Assembly: GCF_019925205.1 (NCBI RefSeq)
Contig: NC_083560.1
Coordinates: 49,150,270 to 49,214,269, forward strand
Reading direction: 5' to 3'
Origin: Metopolophium dirhodum
Lineage: Eukaryota; Arthropoda; Insecta; Hemiptera; Aphididae
Length of the DNA: 64,000 bases
Shown here: one piece after another, positions 35,901 through 50,900 of the stretch
Layout of the letters: every line of letters starts with the position of its first letter
How positions within the stretch are numbered: the stretch's first letter is position 1
Notes under the pieces: model-generated
The model's input: the letters and a program-made list of their open reading frames with translations, nothing else
What the model was told of the DNA's origin: nothing
The model's database searches: none
Made by a program: the position numbers and the translations under genes

Positions 35901-38900
35901 TGAACTATTTATTAACTTACGCCAAATTTAAATGTTTTTAATGTTTTTGAACGTCACGATATAAAGTGTAATTTATTCTTTCTTCCTTGATCTCAATGAC
36001 AAGTCAGTGCAATCTTAACGACTAATCTTAAAATAATTTATGTTGCATACGCACATTATACAAAATAAAATAAATCCAATCATATTTATTTTCCAGAAAA
36101 GGTAATGATTTTAATGACGTTCTAATGTTTAGTAGTTCAATGTCTTGCATTTTGAACCATTATGTTAGTAACAATAGTAAATGAAGATGTATATTTCCAC
36201 TCTAAAGGCGTAATGAAAACAACCTTTATTAGTTTGTATAGTGAGCCTTTTAAAGTTTATTGCACATATTTTCTTTGCTCATATCTACAGTTCTTGTAAA
36301 GAAGCAACATTTACAAAAAAACTTCACCGTGCCTATGTATATTTAAATGCGATATACCTTTACGGCTGAAATCCAAGCCGCAAACGCATTTGAATCCTTA
36401 TTTAAGCTCAAAGTATTGATATTTATATATTTAATAATATCCCAGTTCTAGCAGTTTTCAAATATTGTGTATATGGATCATGAACGTCTAATAGCTTAAC
36501 TACAGTTATTCTTGAACTATTTTAAATTTTTACTATAAGAAGGTACTTTTCGTTGTATAGTTATTTATATAAGTTAATTATTTTAGCGTGAACGAGTCAT
36601 TATCTTATGAAATTGAAGAAATTTAAATATTAGTGTATTTTTTAAACGTTTAAAACAATTCTATTTTACATTTGTTTATCTGTTATCAGATTTTAAAATT
36701 GTAATTCGTTATATTTTCCAAGATATTACCACTTTTATGATAACATAATCACCATATATATTTCCGATCCGTAGTCTGAAGATATATTGTAAATATAAAA
36801 GTATAGCTTCTTCTCTTATTTTTTTTTCATACAGTTCTGTAGCTTACTTTTAAATTTAATCATAATAATTTAGTATCTATTGTGCCTCTAGCATACAATA
36901 TCATCGGTTTGAGTCAAAATAACAAGGTATTACTTTAACGGGTAAACTCTTCCTCGAGTACAGCATATGTTACATATTACTGTACAACATATATTATAAT
37001 ACATTTATACATAATATCTTCGCATTTATTTAACATGGGAAAAAGTGAATGTATTGATATATCACATTTTAATTATAAAAAAGTAAACGTTTGACGACAG
37101 CTATAGTTTAAGTTTTTAATATATATACCGTCTGGGGCTAGATATTTTGACAATCATTTAAATTTGAATTGGGTATATAAAAACTATCTTCATTCTGGCA
37201 AATTTTTTTTTTCTTATAATAAAACTTAAGAGGAACGTTGTATTACATTTTCAAGTTTTTTGACAAAACAAAAAAATTTTATCTACATACCTAAGTTAAA
37301 AAAAAACCAATAATAATTGAAAATTTCATATGCCTATAAACAGCTCATCACGAGTCAATATATATTAAAATGATAACCTAAACATTCAGTGAAAATTCCC
37401 TTTTTTCTTAATTTTTTTTTTTGTTTTTCAAGGCGCTTTTGTAAATTTCTGTGAATTTTAAATTTTGACCCTTTAATGCACCAACTAGATTTTCTCACCG
37501 GAAAAAATACTGAAGTTGAAAGTGAAAGAATTATGTTGACTACTCATCATGTAATAGACACAAATAAAAAAATAAATAAACACACATCATTGTAAAATCA
37601 ATATACAATATATCAATGCATACATTCATCGCTTCTTTCAGAATCTAAAAATATAATATGTGTTAGTTATTTACGTGAATACACAATATTATGTAGTTAT
37701 AAGCACGGTACAATGTGATCTTGGATTAAAATATCAAGTCTTAATTACTTAAGTTACAAATTGCATATTTAACTGTTATATTTACATAGAACACAATTCG
37801 TTTGGCATCATAGAAACTACTTATTACTTTAAGTGTGAATGTGATACATTATTTAAGTCTACTCTATGGTTAACAGTAATATTGTAACTTAAACGTGTTA
37901 GAAAAAGTTGTTATGTAATTGTTTTAATTAATTGTACTAGTTGCTGTAACGTACCTACAGTATTATATTAGAGTTTTCTGTCCTTTATCATCGCCATCAT
38001 AATAAGTATTAATCCGCAAATTATAAGTAATTTAATTAGCTGCGAATTCGTCTAAAACGTGCGTGTCTCGCATTTTAATATTATTATATTTTCACAAGAG
38101 TCGGCCACTGACTGGAACAGTGATCACAGGTGCGGCATACCTACACATAATATTGCTGGCCAATGTCTAACCACAATGTTGTTTCGTGGAGACGAAACAA
38201 ATAACACCGATGTAGTATTATTGAAGAAGAATTAGCTCATTCAATATCGATTACAATTTTATAGCCACGCAGATAATACGTTTTGGTTGATTAAACTTAT
38301 AATGACATACACAATCATAATGTGAATGAAATTTCGATTTTTATGTCACTAAACTATGGTTAACTGTTCGTAACTGTACGTATATAATAATTACAAAGAA
38401 GGAAAAGGGTTTAAGATTTCAATGATTCAATCTCTATATAATAATTACCTACTGAAGTATTCAATGGATAATTTTAACAATAAGTCATTATTTATTAAAA
38501 TTTTATTTTGATGTCTTAAAATTAAAAAAAAAAAATTAGAAACTTAATTATAGTAAAATGATAGCTTTCAAACAGTGATGCAACTTGATAATAAGGGGCT
38601 AATGTGAAAATGTCGTGTACCATCATGTTAGTAGGTATAAACAGTGATTTTAATTTTATCTTTATAATAGAATTTTATAGTAATTTTATGATTATTATAT
38701 TATTGTTATGGTTTATAATTTATAAAGACGATGAATAAATTCGCATACTGAACAGTGTCTCCTGCATAATCGTTATTCCGAGTTAACTAATATTTCGAGA
38801 GAAAACCATTTTGAGGTTGAAATCATGTAGGTACGCAGTCGTTATTGTCACTTCAGTAGAGACAATGTGTCTTAAATCTTAGGCAAATCGATTTCGAATA

Positions 38901-41900
38901 TGTCAAACAAGGGATGACATTGGTATTCGCCCAAATCACAACGAGAGCGACCGTTGTACTCATAACGGATTATTATCAGTGCTGAGTGACGAAGAACGAA
39001 GACGTGGCGAGATTTCGGAGAACAATGAAAACCAAGATATTGGGCAAACGTATTCATTTTATATATTTTTGTTTCGTTATTATTATTATTTGTTATGCTA
39101 TTATTTCCGAGACCATTCGTTAATTTAATGTTGTGAAAATATTTTATGTTTTTCATTGAGTCAGTTAGGACCAACAACAACAACAAAAATAATAATAATA
39201 TGCATCTAACGGTCGCAACTTCCACAACTCGTTCATTAATAAAGGCTATTGAAACTTTTATTTTGCACCCGAGTCATAATATAAACATTTATGATTAATA
39301 TTTATGAAGCAATTATGCGTTTATATACTTTTTAGTGCTCCAAATAACCAATATTTAGTTTCAAGTGGCAAATTCGAATTAAATGTATGGTTTTTTTTAA
39401 AACTACGATTTACATCATTTTGTAAGTTACATGTTAGTGCATATATTATATTATATTAAGTATAATTCATTTTTTACTCAATATTTTATATTTAAACAAA
39501 TTGTGTTCATAAATCTTAATACTTTTATTTTTAAATCAATGAGTCTTAACGAGAATCAATGAACAACGTCAACAAACTGATACTTGTTTGTATCATTATA
39601 TCCTATATTGATCATGGTGTATTCTATTAAACATTTGGTAGGTTTACCTAACTAATAAATAATAATAAAATATGTTATACTGCAGTTGTAAAAATTTACC
39701 GTGTTGTTTATGTTTAGAATTGTACGATCAAGTGCATTAATACATTATAATAACTGAACGGACGTTGAGTTTTTTGAAAATTAAAATAGGCCATTATCCG
39801 CAGGTCTTGATGGTGACTGACAATAGTGTAACATAATAATAATAATAATAATTCAATTTTTAGCAAACACGATGCTCGACCCTCGTGTTGAAGTAGCTCA
39901 AACCGGCCCTCTCGCTTTTGTTACCGTAGTTGTTGTTGAAGTGAACAATCCACCTTTGCGAGTTCCCCTATATACGACAAGAATCGTCGGAGAACTTGCG
40001 TGTATCGACAGGGGAGTTTTTCGATATTAAAACCGGCGACCTCGACCGGAAATAAATTACAAGGGTGGACGCGAGTGTAACAATAACGAGAAAAATTCCA
40101 AAAACCCATAACTGTCAATAGATGTAGTAGTCAGTTGCATGTAGTGTTGTGTATGGCGGAAACTGAGGGAGATATAAAGGCCAAGGAGAGAGGAAAAAAA
40201 AAATGGTATATCTCTCCTTAGGTTAGGTAAGAGAGATGGCGGCGAGGCCAAGACGAGGTGGACGGAGAGAAGAGAAAAAAAGGGATAATATGAATAGGTA
40301 CACACACTGACACACCGTTATGTATAAATGTACCTATATATGGAACATAAACGTACGTGCGTATATACATATTTGTTGCTCTTCTATTACTATTTTGTTG
40401 TGTACGCGCCTCAGACATAGGAAACGAATAAATCAATTATGCACACACGAATGAACCGTGTTAGAGGCTATAAAACAACAACTGGCCGTTTTAAGTTCGT
40501 ATGTATATATGTATTATACGTATATATTATTATATTATATTACATATACGAAAATAATGAAAAAAAATATGAAAGTCTTGGCCGTGGGATACATGTTGTT
40601 GGTGCAAAGGAAACTTTTAGTGCAGTACCTATGTAATGTAATATATATATAGATATATCTACATTGATCCCGATCCCCATATACAACGTTTTTACCGTTG
40701 TATTGCACGATGTGAGGGTATCAATATATGTTCCATATACTGTGAACTAAGTGAAATACGCTTTTTAAATGTAATTTTAGTTCTATTATGATTAAATTTT
40801 TCAAATAATTTAATATAAAATTAAAGGTATCGTAAACGATCGGGATTTTAAAGCACTTGGATCCTCTTTTGCGGTAGAATATTATACATCAAGAATTTCA
40901 AAACAAACTAAAAATACGCAAGTATGTATTATTATTATATGCTTAAAGTGAAACTTTCCAACGTCAATTCAATGCGTCTAGAATGAAACTTTGATGATTT
41001 TCTAAAAAAAATGTGTTCGCATGTTATTGGATATTGTATCATTGTTAAAATATTTTTAGATTTCGTCGGACTATAAATTTAAAGAATGATATAAAGTTTC
41101 ATCCTGCTTTATTTTCCACCGCAGTGCACTTATTTGTTGAAGCTTTTTACAAGCATAAAGTACAGTACTAAATAAATGTAGGTTATACCCGTTCTCAATA
41201 GCAAACGCTTTGATGGATATAGTGTATAGATACTATTACTGGTTACTGATAATTTATTAATTTAAAAATATATGTGTTTTATATTCTGTTCCGCCATGTG
41301 TTTCATTCACAATAAATGTTTTTCCAACTGCTTTTTTTTTTTTTTTAATCTAATGTTTGAAAATAGTTTTTAGGAAATAAATTACTAGGGTATTTGAAAG
41401 TACTTTAACCAGAAATCAGTTACAATCAGAATTTCTTAGTATAATTAAGTTTAGACAAGAGAGGCTGATCGTGTATTTTAGATTCTGAGAAGAGCGATAA
41501 ATGTGAGTATTGGTTTTACAATTATGTGTTTTTTTTCCTACTTCGTCTTTATGAGCGTTAACAATGCTTCAATCTTAAACTCTTAAACTTAAAAAAGAGG
41601 TGGAGGGGGGATGTGAAGGTTTTGGTAGCATGTTATTGTATTTAGTTTGTAATTTTATTTTTTTTTTGTCGAAGATTGGGGGATGATAACTGAAATATAC
41701 GCAGTACTTTTCAAAATAATTGTAAAAACAAAAAAAAATCTACGGAACTTAAAATGTTAAATCTCAAAAAAAGCACAACTACCCATTTGAAGACATTTTA
41801 AATTATTGATTTATGTATGGTTCAAATGTTTAAAAGTCAATAAGTTTAAACAATTAATAAGTACGTTTCTCATAATTGCGAAATCCAAATTTGTGGTTAA

Positions 41901-44900
41901 AAATGGTTACGAATTGGTATTATTAACAAAATAAATGATATAATTTTCTGCGGAAAATTCTGACATAGGGGTGTCAGGGTAACGTACCTAGCGTATCTCT
42001 AAAACATATTATAACTCTTAAGAATTTACAAATATATTAGGTGTAGGTATATGTTTTAATTTAATTAATTAATTAATTAAAAACTAAATGCGTGTCACAT
42101 AAATACTTTATATATAAAAAAAAAACTATTATTGTTTGCATGAGTGTAACCGTATTTCATTCAAGTTGACCTAATTTATCTGTCTTTTGTTAATTATTGT
42201 TTAATATGCTATTAAATACATTTCTATTTTATTTCTCACCAAACAATATAATAATGAATAGTGTCATACAACAAAAAGTTGCCTATACACAATAGAAAGA
42301 ATAAAAGCCACATTCTTGTTACATAATAAAAAATAAAAAACAACAATATATATAAAAGTTTGTTAAAAATATTTAAGATATATATTTACGTCAACATTTG
42401 TAAGACAAAAAAGTGAAAGATAGAAATCTGTATGTTAAAATACCTAATAATATATTAAGAGTATCCCGTTATTATATTCCAATATATTATAAAATGATAG
42501 TCATTCATCGTTAAAATTATAAAGTATATTGATTACAGCAATTTATAAATTTGTTAAAATGTACTCTCTTTGGATTTAATATACATATTTAGAGTAAACA
42601 AACTCAAAGCCAACAAATTTAAAACCCTTTTTAAATAAACAATTCTTTAGTTATTATAAATTAAAGTAAGTTTTTAGTTTAACTCATGATATCTTTGAGC
42701 AGCTTTAAAATATAATTGTATGAATATTTAACTCTATTTTATTGTTAAAAATTAATACTTTTCTAATTAAAATATTAATATAAATAAAAAAAGAATAAAT
42801 TCATGAAAAATTAATCCAGGTAAGATTATATATTAAGAGATCTCGAAAAATTTCCACTCGAAGTATTTTAAGTCGAATCACAAGAATCTGAATTTTCCCA
42901 TCTTCAGGTAACTGAATAATTGTGATATAATTTGAATTTTTACTACTCTTGTGAAAAAGCACAGATTTTTTTCTCATTTGGAACTGACATTAGTTTAACA
43001 TATAAATTGTAAAATATTAATATTAAAATAAAATGGACGAGGTAGTTATTCCAAATAAAAAACTTTAGACCATAGAAAATGTAATTAGGATGACAATTCG
43101 TAATATTTTATTTTTGAATTTTTGTACTAAATGTGGTCAATGTTTTCGTATACTTTACGTATTACTTTTATTTATACGGGGTTTCTACTTCTAAAAAAAA
43201 TTAAAATTAATCATGTTTGCATTTTATATTATGATTGAAGAATAAAAATGTATGCCAATAAATAAATATAATGTAACTTTAATACAGTATTTCCACACTC
43301 ACATAGTATAATGTATAACCTAGTGTAAAATTATGTATGCGGTTTATCGTTGAAATACATCAATATTTAATCTAAACTAAAAATGGCAAAATCAAGTAAA
43401 TGATACGCGTTTTGTTTTTGTTTTTCACTTGTGCGTTTTATATTTGATAGTGAAACTTTGAAAACAAGTTCACACCAAGAATAACTTTCTGGGAGATGGT
43501 TAGTCGATTGTCACACCACCCCCTCCACTAATCCACGACCTTCTGAAAGTTTCAAAAGTCATTTGTTCAAAGGAAGATGTCAACACAAAAATGACGACCA
43601 AATATTAAATTATACATTTAATATTCCACTTGACCGTATCGTACACAGAACAAATACAACATTGACAAGCATGTTTTATACGCATATATACATACTAACT
43701 ATGTGTGATAAAATACAATAAATGCATTTCAAACCGAATGGTGACAACTTGTCTACAAGTATTATACAAGTCTGTAATATATTAGATAAGATATTTTGAT
43801 TTTTTTGCATATTATTATCAAAATGAAATACACACTGATCACGTTTCTCATTATGGACACTTACGACACTAGTCTCATTGTATCAAAAGAAAAATATACT
43901 CAAACGAATTGTATGCGAGTGTACAGCGTAAGAGGATTTCGGACTCTCAGGGGTTGTCGAAGAACTAGACAATAGAACAGATTCGCTAAGGGTGAAAGGG
44001 CAGTTGAGCGTAAAAGGTGTTCGGAATATTATATCCTTTTACTTTCGTTATGTTATTCGCACACGCTCACACGTACAGCCTATATATTTTTCGGGCTAAC
44101 AAGGACTATTATAATGCTTGGGCCTAATGATTATCCACACACTTATTATTTGAAAGCAAATCGTGATCCACAGTGTTCGATTTTGTAATAAAGTTAACTG
44201 TTTATTTAAAAATCGCTTTCAAGAATTTCAACTTTCAATTCAAAGGGGCTATTTAAATATTTTAACACGGCATACAATTGTTATAAAAAAAATATATATG
44301 TTATCAAAACATTGTAAAAACATTATGCAAAATATGCCTTTTCTTTAAATGATTAGATCGATGAATAACACTAACTTTATAATTTTTACGTTTTAAGAAA
44401 TCAAATTATTTCTTATATTTCGTTACCAGCCTGTATACAACTATATTTTATTAATTGAGTCATTAATAATTAAAGATCCACAAATTAAAGTATAATATTC
44501 AACTGTGGTTTGCTACTGTTAATATTTAAAACTATCATCTTAATGTTTGCGTCCATTGTGAGTTGAAGTCGTTTTGAATCGTTGTGTTTTATTTAAATAA
44601 TTTTAGTACGATAGTAAAAACGAGTTATTACAAAATGATTGTTTTATCAGATAATATTGTTTGTACATGTTTATGAAAACGGTTACACTACATTTATTGT
44701 CCTAAAATATTACGGTAACATACGCCGCTTTGTACCATGTTGTACAAATGGACTTTAATCTATGTAAATAGAAACGTATAACCAAAATGTACCTGGCCAA
44801 AATGGCCATTATTCAGTTCACCACAATTATCAGGTTTTTGTTAATCCGTCACACTATACTTTATATTTTATATAATTTATATCCAATGTATTGTTTTTCG

Positions 44901-47900
44901 CTTTATATATTTTATGCTATTTATTTTGGTAAATTTTTTCGCTGAAAAAAAAATGATACCTACCGCTACCATCCAACAGATTTGTAGTCACACTATTGTA
45001 GTCTAAGATTTATTATAAAACACCAAAAACGTGACATGATTTACTTAGGTGTTCCGTATGTGACATTTTCGAAAGCTAAATGTCAATAGTATATACTATG
45101 TACGGATATTATTTACCATTGACGTATTTTTGGTGTAATACTTTATAAAATTTAACGGTGATTTGTCAGAAAATAAATATCAATTTTGGACACGTTGTAT
45201 TATTGTACGTATGGTATTTTGATGAACTCTGTTACTAATATTAGTGTTAAATGCCGTGACGTAATAAATTCTATATTTTTGTTAATAAATCATTTAATTA
45301 TTGTTTGAATAAAAAAATTATCCTCGCATAACTAGTTTAATTGTATGATATTTAATCATTGCTTAGCAAGTTTTATGAACGAAAATAATATACCATTATT
45401 ATAATTATTAATAAAAGTAATTTTTACATTTTTTTAAAAAATATTTAGTGTCCGCACATTATTGTTCATTGGTCATCGCAGATCATTTAAATTAAAAGTA
45501 AGTATGCCACTATCTGCAGTATATATCATATTAATTAAAATAATAGCATCAAAAGTGATTATATAATTTTTTATCAAAACTAACACCTTCTTTACAAAAA
45601 TAAAAATAAATCTATACTAATATATAAAGCTGTAGAATTTGTTTGTTTGTTTGAAACGCTAATCTCAGGAACTAGTGGTTCGATTGAAAAATTATTTTTT
45701 TGTTGGATAGTACATTCATCGAGGAATGCTATAAGCTATATAAAACCACGCTACGACAAATTAATAGAAGCTGGGGAAGTGCTCAAACAGGGATAATTGG
45801 AAATGTTTGTTTATATAAATGGTCGCTATTGGTTATAGAAGAAACAATATTAATAGATATGGTATTTATTTATTATTGGTTGCCATTGGTTAATCGGGCA
45901 GATCAGGTACAAGCATGCATCAAATCGAATTTTCGCACATTACCTACCAAGGTGGCTGATATGCACTTACTGCAGTGAGTTACCCCAAAAAGAAGTTGAA
46001 CAATCACATTTTTTTTAAGAGTTGTCATTTTTTACCGACCACGAAGTGCGCAGGAGCAGCTAGTCTTTTATATATAGGTATAGATAATAATAATAATAAC
46101 TATTATTTTAATATTGTTTTGTAATCAATAGCAACCATTAAAATAAATAAAAAACAAAATAAAATAAATGTATTATAATTACACAACCCCGCATTTTCTA
46201 CGAATGACTTTGCTTTATTGTGCCGATATTCTCATTAACAATACCATGCCACAACCAAGACGATCAAATACTTCACGACAAAGCCATAATACAACTAGGA
46301 TTCAATTATATATATTAATTAATGTTTGTATGAAGATTAGACCTCTGTAAAGAAGATAGGCTAATTTAAAAAGGGTTAAATTTGTTTTTTCGTTACTTTT
46401 TCAAAGAGTTGAATTTTTAGGAAAAAATGAAAGGGTTATTTTCTAGAAAAGAGTTAATCATTTAAAAAATATTTACCAAAAAGGATTTTTAAAGGAAGGG
46501 TTTAATTTTTTTAATACTTTTTTAAAAAGGGGTTATTTTCAGAAAATAGTTAAGCTTTTAAAAATATTTTTGAAAAAGGATTAATTTTTTAAAAGGGTCA
46601 ACTTTTTATTTTTTTTTACCAAAGTTATACCAAGTAAAAACGACAAACTTGGTATAACTTTGATACTTTAGAGTTAATTTATACACTTACGTACAAACAG
46701 CACGGGGTCCGCGATCTACCGCAGGTAGATTGCCTACCTGATAATATACTGCTGTGAATCAGAATTTTTATCCCGGGCAACAGAAAAGTTAAGATAAATC
46801 TAGAACATCATACACCAGTTTGTACATTTAACGGGTAACGAAGTGCACGAGATCAGCTTGTAATATAATAAAATATATGCACTGTTATTATAATCAAAAA
46901 ACCGTGTTTTATAATTTTCATAGAATTGGTAAAAATAAATTAACGAATTATGTAATTATATATTTAAGTGTAACACGTACAAATTAACACAGATTTTATT
47001 ATTATCATTATTATTTTTTTATCAAATTGTTATTAATAAATAAATACAGTTTTAGTAGATTACGGTTACACGGCGTGTTAGATAGGCAAATTAGGTACAC
47101 TGCGGTCGAGGATGTATTTTTTTTTGCACACTCGCATAATTGTATTAGCCAGTGTGTTGTTTGTGTTGAAACGATTAACCACTTTAAATAGATGCCAGTA
47201 CAATCTGACTTAGGTACACAACCAACTTAAAGTATAACTACAACTATAAAAACAATTATTTACATCCGAAGCAACTATATAGATATAATATAATAATTTT
47301 TCTTATATACGTATGTAATATTATAATCGTATTTTTAATAATTTAATTTTAAACTTCACCGGTGCAACTACGTAGTTTGTGTAATGTGTGTTCAAATGTA
47401 TCTTTCGAAAAAACCGAAAATTATTACATAATATCTGTCTGTAAATTTATTCCAATAAGGTTAAAATTAATGTAGTTTTAATGATATTTGAAGTATATAA
47501 TCTATATAATCTATGAACAATATTGATTCATGATCGAGCCGTTTTAATTCGAAATATTGTTCTTTTTCGTACTTCACACTTGAGTACTTGACTAATATAT
47601 TTGAATTATTTACTTCTCGTCAGACAATAAACATTGCATCATTATTTTTTCCACAACAGAAAATATAACTTTGGATTTTTCAATCAAACAAATGCAATCA
47701 TGACATTGTTGCGTTATTAACTGGTTCCAAACGTGAAAGATAATAATATTATAATGTTTAAACAAAAACTTTAAAATGTAATCAATTCATTCAAGTACAA
47801 TAATTACATTACCATTATGACGGTGAATTTATCTTACTCGAAATAACTTTCTACGTTTCCTGACTAAAAGTGTTCATTATTCGTACGTTTTTAATTAGGT

Positions 47901-50900
47901 AGTTTTATTGGTTGAAAATTTGATACATTCATCGTAATATTATCTCGGGTAAACGAAGTCAACAAGAAAATATTTATACTTACTGAGTATTTGCAGCGTG
48001 TGTTTTAATTCCACTGGTTCAAGGGTGCCAATCTGGCATATGTAATTACCAGCGTCGTTGATTTGTACATTGCGGATCTCCAAGTTGTATCCTTCGACGA
48101 TCCGGATACGTTCTTCCGGTGTCACTTTAGTTGTACCAGCGGTCAAAATTGCTATTCCTTTTTTCCAAGCCAGAACAAAGTTTTCTGAAATATAATACGA
48201 TAAAATATTATATGTATAAATATATATATATATAAATATTCATATTTCATGATATTAAAAATTAATCGAAATCAATAATTAATTACGAACAGCTTTAAAT
48301 TCTACAACTATTCCGTTGTAATACTACATTAGTATACCGTTATCAGTATTCATAAAATATATATTATTTGGATATTTGTAATTCATATTCTGTCCTGTGG
48401 GGAAAAAAATGTTACGTAACTTCAAACAAATTTATAGATATCAATACTACGTTATTTTTAAAGAATTTTCAGAGAAAAAAACCATTTTTATATGGTTTCT
48501 TTGAGATATCATATTGACGATTTTACTAAATTATAATATTATATACTCTTGTTGACTTTATAGTTTCGGGTTAATTATGACGGTAATTAATTTAATAATT
48601 CATTATATTCAGTATCGTGTGTCACACCTACCTATACAATTACAAACGTACATTTTATTAAATAGTTTGAAAATGTGTACTTAACAATAAGCTAAGTTAA
48701 TGGTATATTATGTTACATGGTATGAATAATTAAACATACCATTAAACAAAATATGTTTGTTGGTAACGAGTTAAATCTTTAATGTACAATACACACACAT
48801 AATGAATTGAAAACAAAATTGACAATAGATGAACAATGTTGAACATAGATACCATTAAAAATGTAAATCTTATTAATCCATTGCCTCGCATGATAATGCA
48901 AATATTGGTCCCACGCACTGATATATTATACAACACTTTATATTATTTAATTTTAATTTAAAGTCTAAGAGTTTTATTAAAAAGTTTCATATGAAAGTCC
49001 CAACGATGCGTGACATGCTTGAAATAATAATAGGTATGCACATATTTGCAGCAAACAAAAAGTCATATATAGTGATGTACATTAACAGTGATGTAGGTGT
49101 ATTATATATATAAATATAAAAAAAGAAATTAAATATTGATGTTCAATTACTATTTAGGTGTATTTTACATGAGTGGTCTCACAAAATATATCTTGTTGAA
49201 TGATGTTCGTTGGAATTTGTTTTATATTATATCAATTATGATATATTATTAGAGATTCAGAAACAATTTTTTTTAGTAATATAATTCATTACTAATAAAT
49301 AAACATAATTTAAATAAATATAATACAAAACTGCATTTTTTTGTTACACTTTAATAAATAATATTTGAATGCAAACGTTTACAAAATGTTAACCACCATC
49401 AAATAGTTGTATCTGGATTACCACATAACTACAGATTATCCGAGGAGCTATAATAGAGTGCATTAACATTTCTAAACCCTATTCAATATAGTTGAGTTTA
49501 AGTGAATTGAAAACTCGAATAGAATCTCTCGAAATGTTCATTACGCCCAAATTAATCCAACCAAGAGAGCTGCAAAGTTATGCAACCCATTACGTTTCCA
49601 TTATAATATAACTATTTTTATTTAGACGTTTTAATAATTAACATTTATTATAACCACTCAATGGTTTTATAAAACAATATCTACATTTGAACTTATTGTA
49701 CCGTATATTGTTAGTACCCATTTAAATATAATAATCGTACGTACTTAATTGGTTATTTGAGATCAAGCCACAGCTGTGGATAATTAATTTCGACAAAAAT
49801 AGGAGAGATGTATAGAATGACAAGCAACTATATCAATGACCATTGATTAAACGTTCATAATATTGTTTAAGAAAAATAAACTTAAAAAAAAATCCGTCAA
49901 AGGGCTTTGGAGTTACTCGGATGTGGTTTTCGTTTAAAATGGAAACATATTAGACGGATACCTACTGAATATATGGTTCTCGGCAAATAATTCCGTTAAA
50001 TGGCACGTGTGTTAACACAGAATGTTAAGCCCTCAATCAATAATGTTTTAGAGTGCCTACATTACAGTTAATACTCAATTCGACTATATTTTACCATAGG
50101 GGTTGTATACAGATTTTGTTGCTGCCATTAAATTTCAATACCATTCGCGGTCATTCTTGAAAATAGCAAATTGGGATGCAAAGATTAACCTTTGCCGTCT
50201 AGGCCTAATCTTATACAATTACAAAGATGTATAGAACGATGGCTATAAAAATCGCCCCTGTCAAGCTGATGAATTGTTTTTTGGCCGATGTTTCGAAATG
50301 GAGAAACTCGCCAGTCCAGAATAACGAAGCATTCTGCTGAAAACGAGAATTACAAATAAAACAACCTCCTTCGTTGTGCTACATTATTTTTGAAATGAGA
50401 TCAAGCCCATGTTTCAGTCGTTTTCACGTACAACTAATTTTAAAGCGTAGATACAAATTACTAAAATACAGCTTCAGTTAATAAACAGCAAATAAAGTAA
50501 TAAATTGTTTAAAAAAATTATATTTCTCCTCTTCTAATTTCAAATATCATATAATAGATACATATTATAATGCATCTATCGTCAAACTTTATTATAATAC
50601 TTATAATTTACTGTTTAACTGTACACAACTAATGTTTTATTTTAACTATACAACCATAATACTACCTACACATTAAAATAATAACGTATTTAGTTCACAA
50701 GAATAAAATAAAATAAGACGTATGGTTGAATATTCATTTTTTAAATAAACTAATATGAATATATTTCATATTTTAAGCAATACAAGGTTATTATAACATT
50801 TCAAAGTTTTTCTGCAGTTAATTCGAAATCAGTAAATATTTTAATGATCAAAAATTAAAATACTGTATTGCTCAGTGTTTCTGAATAAGAATTTGAATGA

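Larger units (their letters stand above)
35113..47983 (-). other. 12.9-kb intron of the Ig gene between Ig1 and Ig2
   Basis: AT-rich sequence with two dispersed-repeat copies (37140-37650 and 41476-41990), a TTAA tetranucleotide run (about 42058-42080), a non-autonomous Helitron (45611-46063) and degenerate repeats with a hairpin (46365-46670). A moderately GC-richer patch lies at 39860-40280. No exon was recognised. Confidence 0.6.

Noticed and set aside
38872..39225. 117-codon minus-strand frame that seems to start with a signal peptide (LLLLFLLLLLV)
   Set aside because: The apparent start is GTG, with no upstream in-frame ATG before a stop. The Leu run comes from AAT/AAC triplet repeats on the plus strand.
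45700..45978. 92-codon plus-strand frame
   Set aside because: It is the conserved 5' region of the Helitron read as protein, not a gene.
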